From assembly GCA_020631155.1 (NCBI GenBank), contig JAHDHV010000019.1, positions 1-32,645 on the forward strand: a stretch of DNA of 32,645 nt, read 5' to 3'. Below the pieces are notes generated by a model. That model saw nothing but the letters and a program-made list of their open reading frames with translations, did not search any database and was not told where the DNA came from. How positions within the stretch are numbered: position 1 is the stretch's first letter; each line of letters starts with the position of its first letter. The position numbers were made by a program, and so were the translations under genes. This document shows, in pieces, positions 22,687-31,203 of the stretch. This stretch comes from Bacteroidota bacterium. GTDB lineage: Bacteria > Bacteroidota > Bacteroidia > Chitinophagales > UBA2359.

Positions 22687-23362
22687 ATTTGAAAGTGATT
22701 CAGGAGATCGTCCTATTAACTTTGATACTCTTTTAGGGCATCTCAAAGATGCTTATCGCCTATTATATGCCGCTTATCAAGACATTGCTAAAAATAGGAA
22801 AGATACTCCTTATGAGAAACCTGAAGAAACTAAAACTTGGCATATCGAAAATATAATAACAGAGGAACTAGTTGACTTAGCAGAGGCTAAAACGGAAGAA
22901 GAAAACTTGCCTTTTGATTGGGTAAATGAGAGTAAAGATTTAAAAAATAAAAGTCGCATTGATATAGATATTATTTATCAGTCAGGTTTAGGAAAAAGCA
23001 AACGCTTAGGAATAGAATGTAAATATTTTATAAATAATGATAGTAATAGAAAGTATGTGAAAGATGGGATAAAACGATTTCAAACAGCTTATTATGCTGC
23101 TAAAATGCCCATTGCAGGAATGTTAGGATATATTGAAGAAGGTAAAGTTGATGATATTGTTGTCAATATTAATAACAAGCTAGGTGAAGAACAGCAATTG
23201 GAATCTTTTACCTTTTCCAAAGAGTTAGAAAAGCTAAACACCTATTGTTCTAAACATGATAGAAGTAAAGTCCCTAATTGCATTGCTAATTTCAAACTAT
23301 ATCATTTATTCCTTGATTTTAAAGGTTTAATAAAGAGAGAAAAAAAGAATAAAAAAGCTTAA
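22676..23362 (+). CDS. PD-(D/E)XK restriction endonuclease partner
   Basis: A 228-residue protein whose start codon lies inside the end of the methyltransferase gene, so the two are translationally coupled. The nuclease core shows Asp96 and Asp98 (SRIDIDII) followed by Glu114-x-Lys116 (LGIECKYF), the PD-(D/E)XK arrangement, and a Gln-bearing helix KRFQTAYYAAK. The N-terminal 80 residues are helical (LLGHLKDAYRLLYAAYQDIA). It most likely provides cleavage for the upstream enzyme, whose own nuclease motif is degenerate. It could alternatively be an accessory nuclease. The convergent flippase-like gene follows after 34 nt. Confidence 0.82.
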   Translation: MADRFESDSGDRPINFDTLLGHLKDAYRLLYAAYQDIAKNRKDTPYEKPEETKTWHIENIITEELVDLAEAKTEEENLPFDWVNESKDLKNKSRIDIDIIYQSGLGKSKRLGIECKYFINNDSNRKYVKDGIKRFQTAYYAAKMPIAGMLGYIEEGKVDDIVVNINNKLGEEQQLESFTFSKELEKLNTYCSKHDRSKVPNCIANFKLYHLFLDFKGLIKREKKNKKA

Positions 23363-23396
23363 TTCTGATTTTCTTGTCCCATCAACACCTCCCCCC

Positions 23397-24449
23397 CTAA
23401 ACCTCTTCCTTCATTTGCCGAAGCACCACATACGCGCCAATCAGAGCTGGGATAAAAACGAGAAAACTACGTTGTAAAAGAGTGAAGGAAGCTAGGTAAT
23501 CCTCACTTAAAATGCCTGCCATCAGGCCTGCCATACTGAGTTCGGCGATACCGCTACCGCCGGGGCTTGGAGCAAAATAAAACAGCAGATAAACCACCGC
23601 TTGAATGGCAATAATCACCCAAAAATCGGCGGAAATACCGAAGGCAAGTACAAGGAAGTAAGCCAATACATATTTATTGAAATACAAAATGATGGTCAAT
23701 AGGAAGCAGTAGAGCATCAATTGTGGCTTGCCGCTGAGTAGCTTAATGCATTTATTTCGATAATCTACTAGGGTTACTTTCGTTTTTTCGCCTAAATGTG
23801 TCAGTTTTTCCTGCCATTTTTCACTAAACAAGCCTACCAAGCTCGACAAACGCACAATTAACCAGCCAATGAATTTTGGAAAAAATAAAGCGGTGAAAAT
23901 AATGACAAAAAGAATGGCAAAAAGGCTAAAGCCAAATTGTGCTAATTGTGTTAAAAAAGTTGTGGACATCCTATCTTGGATAATCCAATAAGCGAGCGCA
24001 CCCGAAATGGGAAAAAATATGAGCGTTGCCAGCCAACTGATAAAACTAATGGTAATCGCATCAGCAAAACTAACGCCATTTTTATAGTAAATGTACAGTT
24101 GTGCCAAACCGCCTCCCGACTGTGAAGGGGTGACTGCACCCATAAAAATATTCGCCAAATTTGCCCGAAAAGAGACCCATTGCGATACATTTGGGTACAA
24201 CTCTTGCACAAACAGATGATTGCGCCATCCACCTAGTAATAAGTCGTTAAACAGTATGACCACAGCGATCAATAAGTACTGCGGTTTGATTTGCCCCCAT
24301 ACTTTGAGGGTATTGCCTGTATTGGTGTATAGAAACAGGGCTGTAAATGCAATAATCGATATACCAACAAAATATACAATACCTTTTTTAATAAGTGCAG
24401 GATTAAACACCTCACTTTGCTTCATTTTTTTATTGGATTCTTGACTCAT
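23397..24449 (-). CDS. Flippase-like membrane protein (lysylphosphatidylglycerol synthase TM domain family)
   Basis: A 350-residue integral membrane protein of the UPF0104/LPG_synthase_TM family, with about eight hydrophobic helices. The family marks are MGAVTPSQSGGGLAQLY (about 104-120) and YFAPSPGGSGIAELSM (about 300-316), re-entrant-like glycine-proline motifs. It lacks the aminoacyl-transfer domain of MprF, so it is a stand-alone flippase-like protein of unknown substrate, found widely in Bacteroidota. A second ATG at Met9 (MKQSEVF) is possible; the first is used because a promoter box lies 65 nt upstream and the extra residues are polar and plausible. Confidence 0.9.
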   Translation of the reverse strand: MSQESNKKMKQSEVFNPALIKKGIVYFVGISIIAFTALFLYTNTGNTLKVWGQIKPQYLLIAVVILFNDLLLGGWRNHLFVQELYPNVSQWVSFRANLANIFMGAVTPSQSGGGLAQLYIYYKNGVSFADAITISFISWLATLIFFPISGALAYWIIQDRMSTTFLTQLAQFGFSLFAILFVIIFTALFFPKFIGWLIVRLSSLVGLFSEKWQEKLTHLGEKTKVTLVDYRNKCIKLLSGKPQLMLYCFLLTIILYFNKYVLAYFLVLAFGISADFWVIIAIQAVVYLLFYFAPSPGGSGIAELSMAGLMAGILSEDYLASFTLLQRSFLVFIPALIGAYVVLRQMKEEV

Positions 24450-24514
24450 AGATTTGGCTTATTCACTAAATTTGGATGAAAATGCGTTCCTGTTTTTACA
24501 GAAAAGCAAATTTA

Positions 24515-24522
24515 CAAAGATA
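24515..24522 (-). promoter_or_regulatory. -7 box of the flippase-like gene
   Basis: Minus strand TATCTTTG (complement of CAAAGATA) fits TAnnTTTG, 65 nt from the start codon. A correctly spaced TTG was not found. Confidence 0.35.
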
Positions 24523-24595
24523 GCAGAATACAGTCATATATTTGACTATCTTGACAATGTTAATTTTTCTGAATTATTGCATGAGTTAATTGTTA

Positions 24596-25492
24596 TTATT
24601 TTTCTAATGTATGCTTCACATCATTATTGTAAATATCAATCACTTCCTTAAAGCGTTCAGGTGTTAATTTCTTTTGCCCAAAAGCAATTTTCCAAGTGAG
24701 GTACATCACTGCACTGCCCAAAAAGATGCCGCCAATATAATTGTTAGGAGCTACCCTATCTTGATTAAATATTTTAGCAAAATAACTATTCGCTTCATCT
24801 CGCATAATCAAATAACTAATACCTGACGTAAACAATATCCCTGCTAAAATCTGCTCCGTTAATTTGCCACGCCCCTCATAACGCTTCATCAATCTATAAG
24901 CTTTGGGAGATTTTCTCAAATAAGTGTCCGCAAAATTTTTGGGGTTAATTAGCTTTAGTTGTGTAGTATCTTGCACTGAGTTAATAAAATAGAAATTATT
25001 ATAACGTGACAAAGAAGTACGTTGGTCTTGTATCAACATTGTATTTTGATAATTATCGCCTCCTCTCATATCCAATTCTGCTGCTGTATTGTATAGCTTA
25101 TTTTTTGCCATATATAAACTCATTTGCCCTTTAGCTATTTGCTTGGCAAAAACAAAAGCACGGTGCCGCACACTCGCTGAACGGTAATATTTTTGGTTTT
25201 GTAAAAAGCCATAAATTCGGCTGGCAGGTAATATTTTTTCACTATTAGCTAATTGCAAAAAAGGGTCAGTAAAATTGAAGTGAGTAGCTGTGTTATGACG
25301 TACAGTATCAGTTGCACTCAATTGAATGAAAGTATTGTAGTAGTTAGGAATGTCTAATGTGTTAATGGCAGGATTAGAAATAGCATTAAAATAATCAGTT
25401 GTATTAATGCGATTTTGAGCAATAACTACCATAGAGAAATAAAATAATAAAAATAATGTAGCTGCTAATTTGATTATTGAATGAACTTTCAT
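24596..25492 (-). CDS. Unrecognised exported membrane protein
   Basis: A 298-residue protein with an N-terminal signal, MKVHSIIKLAATLFLLFYFS, and likely cleavage after VIA before QNRIN. The middle (35-210) is polar and tyrosine-rich without a motif I know. It has two hydrophobic segments near the end: AGILFTSGISYLIM (about 217-230) and YIGGIFLGSAVMYLTWKIAF (252-271), joined by a short loop. KLTPERFKEVIDIYNNDV follows at the C-terminus. It is probably anchored by that hairpin with its bulk outside the cytoplasm. It lies in the same direction as the flippase-like gene but 146 nt away, so an operon is uncertain. No function can be given. Confidence 0.7.
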   Translation of the reverse strand: MKVHSIIKLAATLFLLFYFSMVVIAQNRINTTDYFNAISNPAINTLDIPNYYNTFIQLSATDTVRHNTATHFNFTDPFLQLANSEKILPASRIYGFLQNQKYYRSASVRHRAFVFAKQIAKGQMSLYMAKNKLYNTAAELDMRGGDNYQNTMLIQDQRTSLSRYNNFYFINSVQDTTQLKLINPKNFADTYLRKSPKAYRLMKRYEGRGKLTEQILAGILFTSGISYLIMRDEANSYFAKIFNQDRVAPNNYIGGIFLGSAVMYLTWKIAFGQKKLTPERFKEVIDIYNNDVKHTLEK

Positions 25493-25810
25493 AAGCTATA
25501 ATTATATGGTGATTCAAAATAAGTAATTCTATAATAATAAGTTGAGACAGTCATCTTTATTATTTCTGTATTACTATGCGAAAATCATCGCTTTATCAAA
25601 TTAACGCAAAAACAAGTTTACTTAGTAGTTTAATTGTTAAAAATTAATACATAGGGAAAAAAACTTTGTAAAAGCAAGTAGATACACATTCAACTCTAAA
25701 ACCCCAAGCTATTGATTATCAAAGGGTAAGATAATTGAAAGGAAGAAAAAGAATTGATAAGTGGCTAAAATTGTCGAATTTTGAAAAAGAGATAACAGGA
25801 CTTTCTCGCC
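25493..25810. other. Intergenic region, nothing recognised
   Basis: AT-rich; no gene, hairpin or copy of the dispersed repeats was seen in these 318 bases. Confidence 0.6.
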
Positions 25811-26740
25811 TCAAAACTGCAAATGTGGCTGTGTTGCATACTGAAACACTGACCTGCGATTTTGGTACAAATCACTCCAAATAGATTGTGCTTTAAGTTG
25901 GTAAGCTGCTGCGCGTTGCCTGTCATTGGTATGGGCATAACAAGTGCCAATGGTGTGATAACTTTTAGCGGTATCCATTGCCAGCACTCCTAGCACTTTG
26001 AGTTGTATAGACAAACCTTTGTGTAAATAGGCAATGGCTTTTTGATAAGCCTTTTGTCTGAAGTAAGTCTTGCCAATGGCTACATAGGCTTTTGCTGCAA
26101 TGGCAGAATCTGCTTTATTATCAAATTTTATCTGGTGAGTTAATATTTTTTGATAATATTTTAATGCTTCATTATATTGTTTTTGCTTAAAAAACACCAT
26201 ACCTAAATAATAATAGCAATAATTAATACTTTTACAATTTATTTGTTTTTGTTGCGACCAACTTTGCAAAGCATATTGTAAATAGCGGATGGCTTTAGGA
26301 TAATGATTATTATACAAATGGCAAACTCCTAAGCAGGCAGCAGCTCTAGCTACTTCATTGTGTTGGGTTGTTAATCGTTTTTTACCCTCCATAAAAGCAA
26401 TATTGAAATAGGCAATGGCCAATTCAAATTGTGCTAAGAGGGCGTAATTATGCCCAATATTATTGTAAGTTTCAATATAATTGAGCCATTTGTTATATTG
26501 CTGATAGATTTTCCCAGCATCTTCTAACAAAAAGATGGCTTGTTTGTAATCTCCATTTTGATGTAGTTCTAAAGCCTTCTGTGTATAATGGTGTGCAGTA
26601 TTCAGTTGATGTTCGTCCATATCACTATTTACAGAAAAAGAATTGTAAACCATACAGTAACAAATTAATAGCTTTAATAAAATAAGTGATAAATAGTGAA
26701 CAATAGGTGATTTAGAATAGCATTGATTTTTATAGAACAC
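25811..26740 (-). CDS. TPR-repeat protein with N-terminal membrane segment
   Basis: A 309-residue protein with a hydrophobic segment at 17-33 (LSLILLKLLICYCMVY) acting as signal or anchor, then about six tetratricopeptide repeats. They cover about 50-80, 90-117, 133-160, 174-203 (YYYLGMVFFKQKQYNEALKYY), 217-247 (AYVAIGKTYFRQKAYQKAIA) and 259-290. TPR arrays are protein-interaction scaffolds. In Bacteroidota similar chains often form the sensory part of signalling proteins, but here no output domain follows. The start could be Met41 if the segment were not coding; the membrane segment makes the longer form more likely. Confidence 0.78.
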   Translation of the reverse strand: MFYKNQCYSKSPIVHYLSLILLKLLICYCMVYNSFSVNSDMDEHQLNTAHHYTQKALELHQNGDYKQAIFLLEDAGKIYQQYNKWLNYIETYNNIGHNYALLAQFELAIAYFNIAFMEGKKRLTTQHNEVARAAACLGVCHLYNNHYPKAIRYLQYALQSWSQQKQINCKSINYCYYYLGMVFFKQKQYNEALKYYQKILTHQIKFDNKADSAIAAKAYVAIGKTYFRQKAYQKAIAYLHKGLSIQLKVLGVLAMDTAKSYHTIGTCYAHTNDRQRAAAYQLKAQSIWSDLYQNRRSVFQYATQPHLQF

Positions 26741-27012
26741 AAATCACACCAAAATTGCTCACTATTGATTTCGTTTTTTACGGAATGGTGATAGAATAAT
26801 TGCCTTGCATTTCTATGACAAAATGTATGTATACACATAACCCATGAACACTTTTTTTATTGTGTGCAAAAAAAATTTGCTTTACCTATTTAAAAAGCTT
26901 AATTTAATCAAGCTTTCAAACTCCCAAACACCTTCACAAAGTTAATTTCCTTCTGAAAAAACGCCACATTTAAATCACCATTTAATTAATTCTATTTATT
27001 TGGTAAGTACCT

Positions 27013-27033
27013 AGACATAAGACTTGAGATAAT
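27013..27033. repeat. Short heptad-periodic tract
   Basis: AGACATA, AGACTTG, AGATAAT: three units in 7-bp register, the AGAYNNG family again. Confidence 0.5.
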
Positions 27034-27063
27034 TAACTTACTATCAATAGTTTATTACAAAAC

Positions 27064-27100
27064 AATTGATGTAGATACAAAATTTTGTATCTCTACAATT
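27064..27100. repeat. Palindromic repeat before the TPR lipoprotein gene
   Basis: AGATACAAAATTTTGTATCT at 27073-27092 is a perfect 20-bp palindrome. It is extended imperfectly by AATTG-GTAG on the left and CTACAATT on the right. There is no T tract, so it is not a typical terminator. It may be an operator, or a small palindromic repeat of the TGTAGAGA...TCTCTACA type. Confidence 0.5.
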
Positions 27101-27144
27101 TAATAATTACCAAGTACACCCTTTTCATCTACTGACAAATTGTT

Positions 27145-28737
27145 ATGAAAAAAATAATTGCTATTTTACTATTTACCCTATTACTATCTTACTGTTTTGA
27201 GCAACCAATTGGGCAGCCACAAGCTCCACTTTTTAACAATGTAAATACTAGTCATTTTGCCATTACTACACAATCCCCTAAAGCACAACGCTACTTTGAT
27301 CAAGGGTTGAGCTTATCTTATGGGCTAAATCATGAGGAAGCAGTACGGTCTTTTAGGGAAGCAGTGCGCCTTGATCCAAGTTGTGCCATGTGTTATTGGG
27401 GCTGTGCTTATGCCTTAACTGCCAATTTATCTAAACCAATGATTAACAGTGAATTGGAGGCTGCTAATAAAGCGATTACCAAAGCTTTTCAATTGCTTAA
27501 ATCCAAACATAAGCCTTATACTGACTTGGAAAAACAATTGATTCAGGCATTGGTGCAACGCTACCCCAAGCAGTCTATTGAAAATCGTATGGCTTTTGAT
27601 AAAATTTATGCTAATGCAATGCGTGAAGTTTGGCAATATTTTCCAAATAATGAAACAGTAGGTGTGCTATTTGCCAAAGCTTTATTGGAAATCAATCCGA
27701 ATGATTATTGGCGTGCAAATGGACTGCCATTACCGATTACTACAGAAATCATTGATGTTTTGGAAGAATCCTTAGTATTATCGCCCAAACATTTGGGTGC
27801 CAATCATTTGTATGTCTATATTTTGCATAATTCATCCCAGTCTGTAAAAGCTTTAGCTAGTGCCGATACCTTATATCATTTGTTGCCACAACTAGGACAT
27901 TTTCTTCATTTGTCCAGTCATATCTATTTACAACAAGGCGAATATACAAAAGCTATTACATTTGCCAAAAAACTGCGAGAATCAAACAAACTATACCATA
28001 AACAATGTTATGCACAAGGCACAAAAACTTTTACACAAACGATTGATTATCAGAAAGTAATACTAGCGGCTGCCACTTTAGGCGGCGATAAAAAACTAGC
28101 TATTGCCACAGCTAAACAACTAGTACAGTACAAGCAAGGGCAAGCTGATGACACACTAAATCTGTATAAAAATACTTTACTCAACTATACTTTAGTAAAA
28201 TTTGAAAAATGGAATAAAATTTTATCACAACCTTTACAGTATCATCATCCATATGAAACCGCAATAGCTCATTATGCGCGTGGAATGGCATTTGTAGGAA
28301 AAAAACAACTAGATAATGCCCAGCAAGAACAGCAGGAATTGCTTTATTGCTTGAACAGTGATATTCTGAAAAACAGTCACTTATGGACACAAACACCTAC
28401 TGTTCAACTACCTATACAAATAGCAAATTTAATTTTAACTGCTAAAATTGCACAACAAAAAGGAGAAATTACCACAGCCATTAATCAACTAGAAACAGCT
28501 TTAACGCTGGAAGAACCGCTTCGTAAACTAGACATTACGGAATGGTTTTGTCCAGTTCGACATGTATTAGGGGAATTATTGTTAGAAACAGAACAGTTTG
28601 CTGCTGCCGAACAAATTTACCGACAAGATTTACAACAGTATCCAAAGAATGATTGGGCGCAAAATGGTTTGGAACAGAGCTTGGAATTACAGCAAAAAAC
28701 CTCTAATACACAAACGGCTTTGGGAGTGCAGGAATAA
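27145..28737 (+). CDS. Exported TPR protein of the CAMCYWG family
   Basis: A 530-residue protein. The leader MKKIIAILLFTLLLSYC probably gives export; Cys17 could be lipidated although Tyr before it is unusual in a lipobox. FDQGLSLSYGLNHEEAVRSF (51-70) and SCAMCYWGCAYAL are the hallmark of a widespread TPR family. GANHLYVYILH (218-228), LGHFLHLSSHIYLQQGEY (250-267) and C-terminal TPRs ending YPKNDWAQNGLEQSL follow. Conserved His221, His252, His255 and His259, together with the CxxC-like CAMC, suggest a metal site, though none is demonstrated. Relatives are annotated only as TPR proteins. Monocistronic; convergent with the next gene after 29 nt. Confidence 0.88.
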   Translation: MKKIIAILLFTLLLSYCFEQPIGQPQAPLFNNVNTSHFAITTQSPKAQRYFDQGLSLSYGLNHEEAVRSFREAVRLDPSCAMCYWGCAYALTANLSKPMINSELEAANKAITKAFQLLKSKHKPYTDLEKQLIQALVQRYPKQSIENRMAFDKIYANAMREVWQYFPNNETVGVLFAKALLEINPNDYWRANGLPLPITTEIIDVLEESLVLSPKHLGANHLYVYILHNSSQSVKALASADTLYHLLPQLGHFLHLSSHIYLQQGEYTKAITFAKKLRESNKLYHKQCYAQGTKTFTQTIDYQKVILAAATLGGDKKLAIATAKQLVQYKQGQADDTLNLYKNTLLNYTLVKFEKWNKILSQPLQYHHPYETAIAHYARGMAFVGKKQLDNAQQEQQELLYCLNSDILKNSHLWTQTPTVQLPIQIANLILTAKIAQQKGEITTAINQLETALTLEEPLRKLDITEWFCPVRHVLGELLLETEQFAAAEQIYRQDLQQYPKNDWAQNGLEQSLELQQKTSNTQTALGVQE

Positions 28738-28766
28738 CAGGGATGGTGTACAAATGGCATTTTGAA

Positions 28767-29378
28767 TTAAGTTAATATTTTTTTATAATAATCAATAATT
28801 TGTTGAAAAACACCTAGTAATTCTTGAATATTGCCTAAATAATATTTTTTAGTATCAATAATAATTTCTTTTTCTTGTAGCTTCATAAATTGCCAGTTAT
28901 CACCAGTTGTCACACAACCATATATTTGTTCTAATGAAATACCTTTTTGTTCATTAAAGATGCGCGCACCCAGCATTTGCGCCGCACATTGAGGAATACC
29001 AATGTCTATATCGTGTTTTTTGGCTTCTACAATTTGAATAATAGGTAAGTTGATATTAAAAGAAGCGGTATCTTTTGCTAAAATAAAATCACATTCACCA
29101 CGCAATCCCTTTGAATCATCAATATTTAAATGTTCTCCTGAGTATATGGTAAAAAAATTATCGTTTTGATTTCGTAATTCTATTAATATAGGCACAACAA
29201 GCATTTCAGAACGTGCTTTCTCACTTTTAATAGGTAACTGTTCAGCCACTAGCAAAGATTTTTTTAGCCAATCTGTAACCTTCTGTGATTCAACGTTTTC
29301 AAATAGCTTGGCTCGTTTATTCACAATACCATATTCTTCTTCAAGTTTTTCTAAGGTATAACTACTATAGGAAACCAT
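28767..29378 (-). CDS. PD-(D/E)XK-fold protein of unknown role
   Basis: A 203-residue soluble protein. Glu58 (ARSEMLVVPILIEL), Asp97 (GECDFILA) and Glu118-x-Lys120 (QIVEAKKHD) form a PD-(D/E)XK nuclease site. CAAQMLGARIFNEQKG and IYGCVTTGDNWQFMKL follow. I recall the same order of motifs in a family abundant in cyanobacteria, as stand-alone proteins with no assigned role, so this could be a transferred gene. No methyltransferase is adjacent, which separates it from a normal restriction system. The start is at an ATG giving SYSSYTLEKLEEEYGI, the family's usual beginning. Nuclease activity is inferred. Confidence 0.8.
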   Translation of the reverse strand: MVSYSSYTLEKLEEEYGIVNKRAKLFENVESQKVTDWLKKSLLVAEQLPIKSEKARSEMLVVPILIELRNQNDNFFTIYSGEHLNIDDSKGLRGECDFILAKDTASFNINLPIIQIVEAKKHDIDIGIPQCAAQMLGARIFNEQKGISLEQIYGCVTTGDNWQFMKLQEKEIIIDTKKYYLGNIQELLGVFQQIIDYYKKILT

Positions 29379-29455
29379 ATTTTTTATTATAAGTTAATCA
29401 CTGTAATATCTATATTGTAATATAACTTATTTTATTCACTTTTTCAAGAAAGAAA

Positions 29456-30394
29456 TCACTTTTCCTTAGTCATTAATAAGCCTTCTTTTCCTGCCATCCA
29501 TAGTTTTTTGGAGGATGCTGTAATTCTGTGAATATCTGGAAAGCTATCTGTTTTCGCTGTCCAAGTCTCCCCATTATCCTTACTAACAAACAAATTACCA
29601 TTCTCTTCATTTTTATCTCCCACTGCTATCCACTTCTTGCCTTGAATGGGTAAAACACTTCTAATTCTATTTTTGGTAATTTTTTCCTGCTGCCATTTAT
29701 CCGCAACTTTTCTTAAAATATAACCATTAAAACTTGCAGCAAGCAGTTGTGCTGTTTCATTTTGAGCAATGCTTCTAATTTGCCCGACTTGTCGAGTTGT
29801 ATCATTGAAAGTATAGCTCCAGCCATCTTTTTGGTCTACATTTTCAATGACAACATGATTTCCTATTCCATATAAAGTATTATTTATTTTCTCCAAATTC
29901 AAAATCATTCCGGGTATCACATTCAACAAATCCCAGCTTTCACCACCATTTTTTGTTTGGTAAATATGTGTATTTGGACGAATAATGGAGGCAATATAGC
30001 CGTTTTGAACATTCTGAAAATACATTCCATAAATATAGGTTTCAACACTATCCTTTGGTGCTTTATTTACCCAGTTTTTTCCACCGTCTTTAGTTCGCCA
30101 TACTTGATTGGGACTACCTATAAGCCAAGCGTTTTTTTCGTTGAGAAATTGTATTTGTTCAAAAAACAGCGAATCAAATTGATAAATTTTAGTCCATTCT
30201 TTACCACCATCTGTTGTTTGATACAAATTTCCTGTTCCATAACTATAGCTAAAAGCAAGTTGATCGTTAACTGCTTCAATGTCGTGTAAACCTTCGGCAA
30301 TGTTTGTGTTTGTTTTCACCCATTTTTTAGGTGGATTAGAACAAGCGAAAATAAGACAGAGGATGGCTAAAGTGAAGGTAAAAGCTAATTTCAT
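29456..30394 (-). CDS. Ycf48/BNR-like beta-propeller lipoprotein
   Basis: A 312-residue lipoprotein. Leader MKLAFTFTLAILCLIFAC gives lipobox IFAC (Cys18). I start at 30394, since the upstream in-frame ATG at 30466 would put an unrelated basic stretch before a perfect signal peptide. The body repeats the Asp-box theme: LYQTTDGGKEWTKIY, VWRTKDGGKNWVNK, IYQTKNGGESWDLL and LFVSKDNGETWTAK, each on a propeller blade, as in Ycf48-like and sialidase-type (BNR) proteins. In cyanobacteria Ycf48 assists photosystem II; in this organism such a role is impossible, and Bacteroidota homologues have no firmly known function. About 100 nt separate it from the upstream peptidase gene. Confidence 0.87.
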   Translation of the reverse strand: MKLAFTFTLAILCLIFACSNPPKKWVKTNTNIAEGLHDIEAVNDQLAFSYSYGTGNLYQTTDGGKEWTKIYQFDSLFFEQIQFLNEKNAWLIGSPNQVWRTKDGGKNWVNKAPKDSVETYIYGMYFQNVQNGYIASIIRPNTHIYQTKNGGESWDLLNVIPGMILNLEKINNTLYGIGNHVVIENVDQKDGWSYTFNDTTRQVGQIRSIAQNETAQLLAASFNGYILRKVADKWQQEKITKNRIRSVLPIQGKKWIAVGDKNEENGNLFVSKDNGETWTAKTDSFPDIHRITASSKKLWMAGKEGLLMTKEK

Positions 30395-30498
30395 AGTAGT
30401 TGTTTTTTTGTGTGGTGAAAAAGAAAAGGGAATTTTTTGGGGAGTGCAAAATAAACGTCTATACAAACTAGCTTATTGTACTTTTTGGAAAAAAAACA

Positions 30499-31203
30499 TT
30501 AAATATTTTCCAAATATTCAGATTGAATGGTATCAACTGTTAAACGAGGAGAGTTGTAAATTTTATAGGCGAATTTACCTTTACTAGAAGCCACAATACG
30601 CTCTAATTTTTCATTGATGTAATGTAGGGCAACTCCATCATCGCAAGCTATTCCACTTTTCATGATGTTATTTTTAATTTTTTCTTTGTAAGCATCTTGT
30701 CTTTCTGCTTCTCCATCAAAATGTGGGCAATTGCTACCTTTCAGTAAACCTAAACCGTCTAAACTGCTTAATTGATTGGGAATAGAGTCGGTTAAACCTT
30801 GCTCAAACCAGCAAATAGACCCTGCACTTATACCACTCAATATGATGCCTTTTTGATAGGCTTTGGTTAAAATTTTGTCTAAGCCCCAAGCTTGCCAGAG
30901 AATAAGCATATTTCTCGTATTGCCTCCTCCTACAAAAATAATGTCTTGTTCTAAGATAAATTCTTCAATCTTATGTGTATGTGCATTAAAAAGTGCTAAA
31001 TGTGAAGGTATACATTTTTTATTATCATAGCAGTTGTAAAATCGTTGGATATAATTTTGAGAATCGCCGCTTGCAGTAGCAAGAAAGCAAATTTTGGGCA
31101 TCTTTGCCAATGATTGTTTAAGTATATAGTTGTCCAACAGTGGATTTTCTGGTTCCATTGAAAAGCCGCCACCACCTAATGCAATAACTTGTCGTTTAAT
31201 CAT
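30499..31203 (-). CDS. S51-family peptidase (peptidase E-like)
   Basis: A 234-residue cytoplasmic hydrolase of the S51 family (peptidase E / cyanophycinase group). The opening strand is QVIALGGGGF, followed by FVGGGNTRNML (90-100). The nucleophile elbow GISAGSICWF has Ser126 as nucleophile. NCPHFDGE carries His161, and Asp139 is a candidate third residue. Length matches bacterial peptidase E, which cleaves Asp-X dipeptides, but specificity is not readable here. The start overlaps the last 8 nt of the upstream MFS transporter gene, so the two are one operon; uptake or export of a peptide together with its hydrolysis is a possible theme. Confidence 0.9.
   Translation of the reverse strand: MIKRQVIALGGGGFSMEPENPLLDNYILKQSLAKMPKICFLATASGDSQNYIQRFYNCYDNKKCIPSHLALFNAHTHKIEEFILEQDIIFVGGGNTRNMLILWQAWGLDKILTKAYQKGIILSGISAGSICWFEQGLTDSIPNQLSSLDGLGLLKGSNCPHFDGEAERQDAYKEKIKNNIMKSGIACDDGVALHYINEKLERIVASSKGKFAYKIYNSPRLTVDTIQSEYLENI

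Larger units (their letters stand above)
26741..27144. other. Divergent intergenic region with small repeats
   Basis: No gene seen. It contains a GGTAAGTACCTAGACATAAG stretch resembling the ends of the heptad blocks, a short heptad tract (27013-27033), and a 20-bp perfect palindrome inside a longer inverted repeat (27064-27100), all close to the downstream TPR gene. Confidence 0.6.

Noticed and set aside
24454-24651. 65-codon plus-strand frame in the gap before the flippase-like gene
   Set aside because: It runs into the antisense of the next gene and overlaps the likely promoter; there is no recognisable domain.
26880-26920. AAGCTT inverted pair as a terminator
   Set aside because: Short AT-rich stem with no T tract in either direction that would suit a neighbouring gene.
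30395-30466. Upstream ATG as the start of the Ycf48-like lipoprotein
   Set aside because: A textbook lipoprotein signal begins at 30394; the extra basic residues would spoil it.
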